Part shown: positions 55,885 to 64,000 of the stretch, in pieces
How positions within the stretch are numbered: the first letter of the stretch is position 1
How the letters are laid out: each line of letters begins with the position of its first letter
Origin: Pseudomonas sp. 7SR1
Lineage (GTDB): Bacteria; Pseudomonadota; Gammaproteobacteria; Pseudomonadales; Pseudomonadaceae
DNA length: 64,000 nt
Reading direction: 5' to 3'
Assembly (NCBI RefSeq): GCF_900156465.1
Contig: NZ_LT707064.1
Location: 248,001 to 312,000 of the forward strand
Position numbers and translations under genes: made by a program
The notes under the pieces: generated by a model
Told to the model about the DNA's origin: nothing
What the model saw: only the letters and a program-made list of their open reading frames with translations
Database searches by the model: none

Positions 55885-56505
55885 ATGTCAGACATTCAAT
55901 CCACATCGATAGGCGTCATCTCCCCTTACGGCGATTACAGCCTGCGTAACACCCAAGCGCTGAGCGGCGTCAGTCACCTGTGGCAGGATTTCTTTGCCCG
56001 GGCCCTGGCCGATCAACTGGGTGAAAACGCACCGGCGCCCGGCAGCTACCAGCCGGTCGCCCTCGATGAGGCTGTTGAACCGACCCTCGGCGCCGAACTG
56101 CTGGACCACATCGTCAGCCAGCGCACCTGCGACGTGACACAAACCCAGGTCAAACCGCCAGAACCGCTGTTCCTACCCATCGCCGAATTCGAACTCGACC
56201 TGCTGGACAAACCCTTCCCGCCCTTCCCGCCGGAAGAAATCGTCGCCCAGCAAAAACAGCAGAACTTCGAAAGCAACTGGGTCCGCCCAATCGTCCTCAC
56301 CGCTGGCCAGCCACTGCCGGAACCTGGCCCTGCGCCACAACCTCGCCCCCTGCACTTGCCGATCGCCGAGTTCGAACTGGACCTGCTGGACAAGCCTTTC
56401 CCGCCATTCCCGGAAGAGGAATTGGTGGCGCAGCAGAAGGCACTGGATTTCGACACTCGCTGGGCACGTCCGATCGTGCTGCAGAACCTGCGTATCGCCG
56501 CCTGA
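55885..56505 (+). CDS. Unrecognised protein with two near-identical 42-residue modules
   Basis: I do not recognise this 206-residue protein. It has no signal peptide or membrane segment. Residues 1-90 are unremarkable, with a possible helix ([15 protein letters not shown]). Residues 97-138 and 158-199 are two copies of one module, 33 of 42 residues identical, beginning [19 protein letters not shown] in both, continuing VAQQK...F...W.RPIVL, and joined by a proline-rich 19-residue linker. Seven of the first 19 codons differ between copies without changing the residue, so this is an old duplication under selection. The start codon is ATG; the SD is weak (ACCGAG). It is divergent from rsmJ. Function is unknown; the layout suggests display of a short binding motif twice. 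Confidence 0.85.
   Translation: MSDIQSTSIGVISPYGDYSLRNTQALSGVSHLWQDFFARALADQLGENAPAPGSYQPVALDEAVEPTLGAELLDHIVSQRTCDVTQTQVKPPEPLFLPIAEFELDLLDKPFPPFPPEEIVAQQKQQNFESNWVRPIVLTAGQPLPEPGPAPQPRPLHLPIAEFELDLLDKPFPPFPEEELVAQQKALDFDTRWARPIVLQNLRIAA
56173..56481 (+). repeat. Coding tandem duplication inside 55885-56505
   Basis: Module 1 is at 56173-56298 and module 2 at 56356-56481 (126 bp each), separated by 57 bp encoding the linker [17 protein letters not shown]. The DNA copies differ mainly at third codon positions. Confidence 0.9.
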
Positions 56506-56621
56506 GGCTATCCTGACTCTGTCTGGGATATGTCTGCGCGAAGGCCAGGCGTGGCGAAATGAGAACAGCAAGCCCCGTCTCAGGTCAGCATGAACGAGTA
56601 TCAAGGCTTTTCGAACAGAGC

Positions 56622-57320
56622 CTAGCGACAGATCCACCAGGGCCCCACGTCCAGATGGAAATGATTGCGGTGCGCCGCGTTGTAGTCCGGGCTCAGGACC
56701 ACACTGAACATATCGCAGGCGCCATCCCGGGCCTGACGTAGAAAACGCGCATCGGCATTGTCCTTGGGCCAGTCCCTGAGGACGCTGATCGCACGCCCGT
56801 CGGCCAGGCGAAACCCGGCGATGTCCAGGGCGCTTGCGGTGGCATGCTGGCTGCGCGCGCCGGTCTCACGACCGTACATGTTGCGACAGGCAAAACTGCC
56901 CAGGTGATCGACCCGCTTCACTTTCTGCCCATAGGCCGCCATGGCCGCCGGCTGCAACGCATGGCGCTCGAACAGGGCGAATGCCACCGCCAGCGGGCAA
57001 CTGGCCAGGAAGCTGCTGCTCAGCGCCACCTCGCTGCCCTGGACTCTTACGACATTGGTCAATGGGCAATTGCCCCTGGGATCGCTATCGGCCTGGCGAA
57101 CGACCCGCAGGATAGAGGTCGCGAGGGCCTGGTCACAGAGTTGCGGATCGTTGCGCAGGGCCATCAGCTTGTAACGGGTCAGCAGGTTCGGCGGGCTGTT
57201 GATATCCAGCGGCGCCCAGGGGTTCCATTGCGGCGGCACCGCCAGCCAACCTTGCCGCACACCCAGCACCGCGCCGCCAACGATCAGCAGCAGACACGCG
57301 AATACCTTCAATCCCCGCAC
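56622..57320 (-). CDS. Extensin-like C-terminal domain protein
   Basis: The 232-residue protein begins with an uncleaved or signal-anchor hydrophobic segment (about 4-21) and then carries an extensin-like domain related to M15/LAS peptidases: ACRNMYGRETGARSQHATASALDIAGF and the C-terminal HRNHFHLDVGPWW, which supply the His/Asp/His set expected for zinc. It would act in the periplasm, plausibly on peptidoglycan; that is inference. The start is GTG at 57320. It lies 9 bp after the PEP mutase-family gene on the same strand. Confidence 0.85.
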   Translation of the reverse strand: MRGLKVFACLLLIVGGAVLGVRQGWLAVPPQWNPWAPLDINSPPNLLTRYKLMALRNDPQLCDQALATSILRVVRQADSDPRGNCPLTNVVRVQGSEVALSSSFLASCPLAVAFALFERHALQPAAMAAYGQKVKRVDHLGSFACRNMYGRETGARSQHATASALDIAGFRLADGRAISVLRDWPKDNADARFLRQARDGACDMFSVVLSPDYNAAHRNHFHLDVGPWWICR

Positions 57321-57329
57321 GGCCCGACC

Positions 57330-58151
57330 TCAGCCCTTGAACAACTCGTTGGCCTGCCGGAACGGCATTGAACGCCGGGTAAAAGTGAAGGTGCCCTGCT
57401 GCCTGATCTCTTCGGCGGCACGCATGAACTCACCGTACGCCGCCAGGGCCAGGGCAGAGCCGACACTGATGCGCTTGACGCCCAGCTCGCTCAATTGCGC
57501 GACCGTCAGGTCCAGTGCGCCGGACATCAGGACATTCACCGGTTTGGGCGCCACCGCCTGCACCACCGCCAGCACCTGCCCGGCGCTGCTGAGCCCCGGT
57601 GCGTAGAGCACGTCGGCGCCAGCATCGGCGAAAGCCTTCAGGCGACGAATCGTGTCGTCCAGGTCGGGATTACCATGCAGGAAATTTTCCGCGCGAGCGG
57701 TCAGCACGAAGGGATATGGCAGGCTGCGCACCGCGTCTGCCGCGGCCTTCACCCGTGCTACGGCCTCTTCGAAGCAATAGATCGGGCTGCCTTCGCGCCC
57801 CGTGGCATCTTCGATGGAGCCCCCGACCGCGCCGGCCTGCGCCGCACGCAACAGATTGCGAGCGCACTCCTCGGGGGCATCGGCGAAACCGTTCTCCAGG
57901 TCGACTGCCACCGGCAGGTCAGTGGCCGCCACGATCGCCCGGACATTGGCGAGGGTATCTTCCAGCCCCAGCGCACCATCGGGACGTGCCAGGGAAAAGG
58001 CATGACCGGCACTGGTGGTGGCCAACGCTTCGAAACCCAGGCTGGCAAGCATCTTTGCCGAACCGGCGTCCCAGGGGTTGGGAATGACGAAAGCCTCTTC
58101 GCGTTCGTGCAGGGCCTTGAACGCCTGGGCTCGACGGGTTTGCGCATCCAT
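57330..58151 (-). CDS. Isocitrate lyase/PEP mutase family protein
   Basis: The 273-residue TIM-barrel protein belongs to the ICL/PEPM superfamily: NPWDAGSAKMLASLGFEALATTSAG, VAVDLENGFADAPEECARNL (magnesium and substrate residues), GGSIEDATG and VLTARAENFL. Members cleave or form C-C or C-P bonds of 2-oxo acids, such as oxaloacetate decarboxylase or 2-methylisocitrate lyase-like enzymes; the substrate cannot be read here. The true 2-methylisocitrate lyase KKCGH-type motif is absent, so a carboxy-PEP or oxaloacetate-type activity is more likely. It is followed by the extensin-like gene after 9 bp. Confidence 0.85.
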   Translation of the reverse strand: MDAQTRRAQAFKALHEREEAFVIPNPWDAGSAKMLASLGFEALATTSAGHAFSLARPDGALGLEDTLANVRAIVAATDLPVAVDLENGFADAPEECARNLLRAAQAGAVGGSIEDATGREGSPIYCFEEAVARVKAAADAVRSLPYPFVLTARAENFLHGNPDLDDTIRRLKAFADAGADVLYAPGLSSAGQVLAVVQAVAPKPVNVLMSGALDLTVAQLSELGVKRISVGSALALAAYGEFMRAAEEIRQQGTFTFTRRSMPFRQANELFKG

Positions 58152-58183
58152 GAAGTTCGCTCCTGGGCAGAGGGACGTTCGCC

Positions 58184-59044
58184 TCAGAGCAAACCCAGTT
58201 GCTCGGCGGCGGGCTCTCTGTATAACTCAGGCAGGGCCGGCAAGCCAGGCAATCGATGCATCAATCGCCGGTGAAAGTGTTGCGCGAGTTTTGCCGCCAG
58301 CACGTTATCGGCGGTGTGCAGGAAGATGTACGGCGTGCGTCCTTCTTCGATCCAGCCGGCGATTTTTTCTACCCAGGGCGTCAGGAACGGCTCGTTGGCC
58401 TCCAGCGCTGGATGACCGATGAAGCGTACCTGCGGGCATTGGGTGAACGCGGCCGGCCGCGGCGGCACCCGGGGCTTTTTCGACTGGGCATGAAGCACGC
58501 AGGGGTCGGTCGATGTGCAACTGAACAACGCCCGGGGGTCGAGGCAGATACGCTCCACCTCGCGGTCGAGCAACAGGCGGTTGAGCCGGCGCTCGGCATC
58601 GCCCTTGGCGAAGAATTCATCGTGACGCACCTCCACGGCCAAGGGACCTTCGAATGCGTCGATGAACCCTGCCAGCTCCGGCAATCGATCCGGCGTGAAG
58701 GCCTTGGATAACTGCAACCAGAACGGCGATACCCGTTCCCCCAAGGGGCGGAGCAATTGCACGAATATGTCGACGGCGCTCTGGTGCTCACGCAAATCGC
58801 CTTGGTGGCTGATATCGCCGGGGAACTTGGCCGTGAAGCGAAAGTGCGAGGGCATGGTTTGCGCCCAACGCTGCACGATGGCCGCAGAGGGGCTGGCGTA
58901 GAAGGTCGTATTGCCTTCCACGGCGTTGAACACTTGGGAATAGAGGTCGAGAAAATCGGTGCTTCTGGCGTCCTGGGGATACAGGTAGTCGCGCCAGGCG
59001 TTTTCACTCCAGGACGGGCAGCCCAGGTAGTAAGGCAATGCCAT
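58184..59044 (-). CDS. DUF72 (YecE-like) family protein
   Basis: This 286-residue TIM-barrel protein of the DUF72 family has the N-terminal YYLGCPSWSENAWRDYLYP, AVEGNTTFYASPS, FRFTAKFPGDISHQGDL and LAVEVRHDEFF. The family's function is not established. The ATG at 59044 overlaps the stop of the 102-residue gene upstream as TGATG, so the two are coupled. A longer frame to 59083 is not needed. Confidence 0.87.
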   Translation of the reverse strand: MALPYYLGCPSWSENAWRDYLYPQDARSTDFLDLYSQVFNAVEGNTTFYASPSAAIVQRWAQTMPSHFRFTAKFPGDISHQGDLREHQSAVDIFVQLLRPLGERVSPFWLQLSKAFTPDRLPELAGFIDAFEGPLAVEVRHDEFFAKGDAERRLNRLLLDREVERICLDPRALFSCTSTDPCVLHAQSKKPRVPPRPAAFTQCPQVRFIGHPALEANEPFLTPWVEKIAGWIEEGRTPYIFLHTADNVLAAKLAQHFHRRLMHRLPGLPALPELYREPAAEQLGLL

Positions 59045-59352
59045 CAGATGTAGAGATCGAGGCCCAGCACTTCCATATCCCAATCGACGAAGCCGGCGGT
59101 GCTCAGGTAGCTGGCCAGGGCCGTGGCGACGCTACGGGTCATGGCGCGATGGTAAATCATGTCCTGCTGACGGGCGGGAAGATTGCTCAGGCGTTGCGCG
59201 CTGGCCTTGGCGGCACGGGCAGCCAGTTGCTCTTCGGACGGGAACTCCAGTTCGCCATCGACTTCGTCGAAGTTCTCCTGATCAGCGATCCTGCCTGTAC
59301 GAGGCCTGCGCTTGATGGGATAGGACTGGGATGAAACGCCGTCTATACGCAT
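59044..59352 (-). CDS. Small conserved hypothetical protein, 102 residues
   Basis: I do not recognise a domain. The N-terminal half is charged and probably disordered (SYPIKRRPRTGRIADQENFDE); the C-terminal half is helical (LAARAAKASAQRLSNLPARQQ, HRAMTRSVATALASYLSTAGF) and ends in DWDMEVLGLDLYI. There is no signal peptide. It is translationally coupled to the DUF72 gene (one-base overlap TGATG), which suggests a shared role. Confidence 0.78.
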   Translation of the reverse strand: MRIDGVSSQSYPIKRRPRTGRIADQENFDEVDGELEFPSEEQLAARAAKASAQRLSNLPARQQDMIYHRAMTRSVATALASYLSTAGFVDWDMEVLGLDLYI

Positions 59353-59548
59353 AACTGAATGCTCGGTATCAATGATGGCAATTTAGCGGCACTTTCGCAG
59401 CCGCGCAAACGCGCAAGTGATAACTAGAACACAGAAAGCCAAAAAGGTTTAAAAACCGGCAAAAAAAGTGACGACTGGCGATATCGGATGTGACTTTTGC
59501 GAGGGCAGATGACTTTGGCGGCGGATGCGCCTGTGCAGACGAATAGAT

Positions 59549-59664
59549 GTGTGGCAAGGGGATTCATCCCCGCTCGAACGGGCAGCATTCGCCCACCAAG
59601 CGCAAAGCGCAACACTATCGGGAGTCGCTTCGCGCCCCGGCGGGAATGAATCCCCTCGCCACAA
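59549..59664. repeat. Family B repeat pair (TGTGGCAAGGGGATTCATCCCC)
   Basis: The left arm GTGGCAAGGGGATTCATCCC and the right arm GGGAATGAATCCCCTCGCCA are inverted, with further inner complementarity (CGCAAAGCG / CGCTTCGCG), 116 bp overall. It occupies the middle of the 341-bp gap between tsaB and the 102-residue gene; the remaining sequence shows no gene that I can support. Confidence 0.82.
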
Positions 59665-59693
59665 CCACAGCAGCGTTCTGGCCAAGATCGGTT

Positions 59694-60371
59694 CTAGCGT
59701 TCGGACTTGGGCGTGGCGACTTTGTCCCGCAGGTAAACCGGTTGGGCGTCGTCGGCGGGGATGGCTTCGCCGCGCTCCCAGGCGAAACGCGCCAGGGCCA
59801 GCAGGTCTTCGGCGTGCGGCAGCATTGTCGGATCCTGGCCGCTGAGGTTCACGGCGATTCGTGCCCCATAGCCCCATCCGGTGCCAGCGCCGAACCATTG
59901 CCCATCCGTTCCGGGCGGCAAAGCCGCGGCCTCGGGCGGCATCACCGCTTCCTGGCCCACCAGGCGCATCTCGCCGTCGATTTCGCGATAGCAGCCCCAA
60001 TACACCTCATCCATGCGGGCGTCGATGGCGGCGGCCACCTGGCGGGCACCTTGCTCACGCAACGCCCGCTGGGCCAGCACCGCCAGGTTCGACACCGGCA
60101 ACACCGGGCGCTCCAGCGCAAACGCCAGCCCCTGCACCACGCCGATGGCGATGCGCACACCGGTGAATGCCCCCGGTCCACGCCCAAAGGCAATCGCATC
60201 CACCGCCTGCAGGGTGGTTCCGGCATCGCTGAGCAACTGCTGGATCATCGGCAGCAGTTTCTGCGCGTGAAGGCGGGGGATCACCTCGTAATGGCTCGTG
60301 ACCTTGCCGTCGTGCAGCAAGGCAACGGAGCAAGCTTCGGTCGCGGTGTCCAGGGCCAGCAGGGTGCTCAT
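59694..60371 (-). CDS. tsaB: tRNA threonylcarbamoyladenosine biosynthesis protein TsaB
   Basis: TsaB is the scaffold partner of TsaD and TsaE in making t6A37 on tRNAs that read ANN codons. The 225-residue ASKHA-fold protein begins MSTLLALDTATEACSVAL, with RLHAQKLLPMI and the family signature AFGRGPGAFTGVRIAIGVVQGLA. I chose the ATG at 60371 over one five codons upstream. It follows adk and its terminator. TcdA, which modifies t6A further, is encoded at 42.1 kb. Confidence 0.95.
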   Translation of the reverse strand: MSTLLALDTATEACSVALLHDGKVTSHYEVIPRLHAQKLLPMIQQLLSDAGTTLQAVDAIAFGRGPGAFTGVRIAIGVVQGLAFALERPVLPVSNLAVLAQRALREQGARQVAAAIDARMDEVYWGCYREIDGEMRLVGQEAVMPPEAAALPPGTDGQWFGAGTGWGYGARIAVNLSGQDPTMLPHAEDLLALARFAWERGEAIPADDAQPVYLRDKVATPKSER

Positions 60372-60415
60372 CGATGTATCCGTCAATCAGGGGAAAAAAG
60401 TGCGCCAGTATAAAC

Positions 60416-60443
60416 AACTCCGGCCCGCAAGCGGGCCGGAGTT
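60416..60443. terminator. Terminator after adk
   Basis: AACTCCGGCCCG (60416-60427) and CGGGCCGGAGTT (60432-60443) are perfect inverted copies with a 4-nt loop. On the minus strand GTTTATAC follows, a weak T-tract. It lies 20 bp after the adk stop and before tsaB. Confidence 0.8.
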
Positions 60444-60462
60444 GGAACAGCGGATCGTTTTT

Positions 60463-61401
<939 letters not shown>

Positions 61402-64000
61402 TTAGCCGGTGTTGCGCAAACCGGCGGCAATCCCTGCCACAGACACCAGCAACGCCTGTTCCACGGGGCTGCCCTGGGCCACCTCCTGCTGCCGCGAGCG
61501 CGCCAGCAGTTCGGCCTGCAGCAGGTGCAACGGGTCGAGGTAGGTGTTGCGCAGGCGAATGAATTCCAGCGTCTCTGGGCTATGTGCCAGTAGTTGCGAC
61601 TGACCGGTCAACCCCAGGACCACGGAACAGGCCTGCGACAATAGGTCGCGTAAATGCGCACCCAAAGGTCTCAGCGCCGGTTCCACCAGACGCTCGTCGT
61701 AGGAGCGCGCGATGTCGGCGTCCGCCTTGGCCAGCACCATCTCCAGCATGTCGATGCGGGTGCGGAAGAACGGCCATTGCTCGCGCATCTGTCCCAGCAG
61801 TTCGCCCTCGCCGCGCTCCAGGGCCTTGCCCAGGGCGGTTTCCCAGCCAAGCCAGGCCGGGAGCATCAGGCGGGTCTGGGTCCAACCGAAGATCCATGGG
61901 ATCGCCCGCAGGCTTTCGATACCGCCGGCCCGGCGTTTGGCCGGCCGGCTGCCCAGGGGCAGGCGGCCCAGCTCCTGCTCCGGCGTGGACTGGCGGAAAT
62001 ACTCGACGAACTGCGGGTTTTCCCGCACCACGGCGCGGTAGGCCTTGACCCCGTCGGCCGCCAGTTCGTCCATCAGGTGCCGCCATTCGGGCGTCGGCGG
62101 TGGCGGCGGAAGCAGGGTCGCTTCCAGCACTGCGGCCAGGTACAGGTTGAGGTTCTGTTCGGCGATATCCGGCAGGCCGAATTTGAAACGAATCATTTCG
62201 CCCTGCTCGGTGGTGCGGAAACGCCCCGCCACCGAACCCGGTGGCTGGGACAGGATCGCCGCATGGGCCGGACCGCCACCACGGCCCACGGTGCCGCCAC
62301 GGCCGTGGAACAGCAGCAGTTCGACTTGCTGCTCCCGGCAGATGTCCACCAGCCGTTCCTGGGCGCGGTATTGCGCCCAGGCCGCCGCCGTGGTCCCGGC
62401 GTCCTTGGCCGAGTCGGAGTAGCCGATCATCACTTCCTGCGGCCCTTGCAGGCGCGAACGGTAGCCCGGCAGCAGCAACAGTCGCTCGATCACCGGCCCG
62501 GCATTGTCCAGGTCGGCCAGGGTCTCGAACAACGGCACCACGCGCATCGGCCGCAGCACGCCGGCCTCCTTGAGCAGCAGTTGCACCGCCAGTACATCGG
62601 AGGCCGCACCGGCCATGGAGATCACGTACGAGCCCAGCGACGCCGCTGGCGCCGCCGCCACTTCCCGACACGTGGCCAGGACTTCCGCCGTGTCGGCCGA
62701 TGGCTTGAAGTTGGCCGGCAACAGCGGACGCCGGTTGTTCAGCTCATCCAGCAGGAAACCGATGCGCTGCTCTTCGCTCCAGTCGCCGTAACGGCCCAAT
62801 CCCAGGTAATCGGTGATCTCGGTCATGGCGGCGGTATGGCGCGTCGAGTCCTGGCGTACGTCGAGGCGCACCAGGAACAGGCCGAACGTCACCGCCCGGC
62901 GCAGGCAATCGAGCAGCGGCCCGTCGGCGATCACCCCCATGCCGCAGTCGTGCAACGACTGGTAGCACAGTTCCAGGGGATCGAGCAGCTCGCGGTTGTT
63001 CTGCAGCACTTGCGCCGGGGCCGGCGTAGTGGCCTTGAGGGAAGCCTGGGCCCAGTTGCGGGTGGCCCGCAAGCGTTCGCGCAACTGCTTGAGCACGGCC
63101 CGATAAGGCTCGGCACTGTCTCCGGCCTGGGCACGCAGGGCATCGCTGGCCTTTTGCATGGACAGCTCGGCGGCCAGTTGATCGACGTCACGCAGGTACA
63201 GGTCTGCCGCCATCCACCGCGCCAGCAGCAACACTTCACGAGTGACCGCGGCGGTGACATTCGGGTTGCCGTCGCGGTCACCTCCCATCCACGAGGCAAA
63301 GCGGATGGGCGCGGCCTCCAGCGGCAAGCGCAGCCCGGTGGCGGCGAGCAGGGCCTGGTCGGCCTTGCGCAGGTAATTGGGGATGGCCTGCCACAACGAA
63401 TGCTCGATGACCGCGAACCCCCACTTGGCCTCGTCCACGGGTGTCGGCCGGGTGCGACGGATTTCCTCGGTGTGCCAGGCTTCGGCGATCAGTCGTTGCA
63501 GACGCTGATGAATCTGCGCCCGCTCGGCGGCGGTCAGATCGCGATGATCCTGGGCCGCCAGTTGCGCGGCGATGGCGTCGTATTTCTGGATCAGCGTGCG
63601 ACGGGCCACTTCCGTGGGGTGGGCGGTGAGGACCAGTTCGATCTCCAGCCGGCCCAGTTGCCGGGCCAGGGACTCGGCGCCATGCCCCTCGGCCCGAAGC
63701 CGGGCGAGCAGCTCGGGCAACACCCGCGCCTCGAAAGGCGCCGGCTGTGATTCGTCACGCCTGTGGATGAGCTGGTATTGCTCGGCGATGTTGGCCAGGT
63801 TGAGGAACTGGTTGAAAGCCCGCGCCACCGGCAGCAGTTCATCCTCGCTCAACTGGTTGAGGCTGGCACTGAGTTCGGCATCCACGGAACCACGCCGGTC
63901 GGCCTTGGCGCCCTTGCGGATCTGCTCGATCTTGTCGAGAAACCGGTCCCCGTACTGTTCGCGAATGGTGTTGCCCAACAACTCGCCGAGCAGGTGAACA
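61402..64000 (-). CDS. ppc: Phosphoenolpyruvate carboxylase (5' end outside window)
   Basis: Ppc carboxylates PEP to oxaloacetate, an anaplerotic reaction. About 866 codons are visible and the frame stays open to the right edge ([17 protein letters not shown]), so the true start is a few codons beyond it; the TTG at 63981 is not the start. The catalytic His is in [13 protein letters not shown]; the essential glycine/arginine loop is in [14 protein letters not shown] and [10 protein letters not shown]; the C-terminus ends LRNTG as in the family (about 878 residues). The 3' end faces adk on the same strand. Confidence 0.95.
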   Translation of the reverse strand, partial: VHLLGELLGNTIREQYGDRFLDKIEQIRKGAKADRRGSVDAELSASLNQLSEDELLPVARAFNQFLNLANIAEQYQLIHRRDESQPAPFEARVLPELLARLRAEGHGAESLARQLGRLEIELVLTAHPTEVARRTLIQKYDAIAAQLAAQDHRDLTAAERAQIHQRLQRLIAEAWHTEEIRRTRPTPVDEAKWGFAVIEHSLWQAIPNYLRKADQALLAATGLRLPLEAAPIRFASWMGGDRDGNPNVTAAVTREVLLLARWMAADLYLRDVDQLAAELSMQKASDALRAQAGDSAEPYRAVLKQLRERLRATRNWAQASLKATTPAPAQVLQNNRELLDPLELCYQSLHDCGMGVIADGPLLDCLRRAVTFGLFLVRLDVRQDSTRHTAAMTEITDYLGLGRYGDWSEEQRIGFLLDELNNRRPLLPANFKPSADTAEVLATCREVAAAPAASLGSYVISMAGAASDVLAVQLLLKEAGVLRPMRVVPLFETLADLDNAGPVIERLLLLPGYRSRLQGPQEVMIGYSDSAKDAGTTAAAWAQYRAQERLVDICREQQVELLLFHGRGGTVGRGGGPAHAAILSQPPGSVAGRFRTTEQGEMIRFKFGLPDIAEQNLNLYLAAVLEATLLPPPPPTPEWRHLMDELAADGVKAYRAVVRENPQFVEYFRQSTPEQELGRLPLGSRPAKRRAGGIESLRAIPWIFGWTQTRLMLPAWLGWETALGKALERGEGELLGQMREQWPFFRTRIDMLEMVLAKADADIARSYDERLVEPALRPLGAHLRDLLSQACSVVLGLTGQSQLLAHSPETLEFIRLRNTYLDPLHLLQAELLARSRQQEVAQGSPVEQALLVSVAGIAAGLRNTG

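Noticed and set aside
59369..59615. Two small minus-strand open frames in the tsaB upstream gap
   Set aside because: They overlap each other and the family B repeat, lack a good Shine-Dalgarno and read partly through the repeat arm.
63979..63981. TTG at 63981 as the ppc start
   Set aside because: The frame continues open to the window edge with conserved residues ([11 protein letters not shown]), so the gene is simply cut by the window.

Overview
This 64 kb window is core chromosome of a Pseudomonas, most likely of the P. fluorescens group. The evidence is high-GC coding sequence, a gene order that matches what I recall of the P. aeruginosa PA3625-PA3687 region (surE through ppc), and many intergenic copies of the P. 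fluorescens-type REP palindrome with core GTGGGAGCGAGC. I see about 57 protein genes, no tRNA or rRNA, no insertion sequence, no prophage and no CRISPR. Coding density is high. No gene is visibly broken; surE (left edge) and ppc (right edge) are cut only by the window.

Left part (1-12 kb): surE-truD-ispF form an overlapping operon whose first start codon directly abuts an intrinsic-terminator-like hairpin. The glutathione-dependent formaldehyde pathway follows (adhC-fghA with a divergent LysR regulator, probably gfnR). Next come ispD-ftsB, eno, kdsA-pyrG and tilS.

Envelope and essential-gene block (12-32 kb, all on the minus strand, transcribed from high to low coordinates): rpsB-tsf, pyrH-frr-uppS-cdsA-dxr-rseP, bamA-skp-lpxD-fabZ-lpxA-lpxB-rnhB-dnaE, then accA. 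It joins translation factors, isoprenoid and undecaprenyl supply, phospholipid CDP-activation, outer-membrane protein assembly, lipid A synthesis, replication and fatty acid synthesis. Intrinsic terminators lie after rpsB, after tsf, after rseP and after rnhB.

Middle (32-50 kb): map-glnD-dapC on the plus strand, a CPA1 cation/proton antiporter, an ArsC/YffB-like protein with dapD, the csdA-csdE sulfur system with tcdA opposite, dapE-rlmA, a small unknown protein, a cold-shock protein, plsB, a lipoprotein and a DUF4197 protein. Three lysine/DAP genes (dapC, dapD, dapE) lie within 9 kb. REP pairs are concentrated in the gaps here.

Right part (50-64 kb): a MexJK-type efflux operon with a divergent TetR repressor (MexL-like) and a clear palindrome in the shared promoter; rsmJ; an unrecognised protein built on two near-identical 42-residue modules; an extensin-like protein; a PEP mutase/isocitrate lyase-family enzyme; a DUF72 protein with a small partner; tsaB; adk; and ppc.

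I found no clear new multi-gene system. The observations most worth following are the duplicated-module protein at 55885-56505, the terminator fused to the ispF start codon, the three CAGGGA...TAATCC repeats in front of the formaldehyde genes, and the two opposite topologies of the REP pairs.
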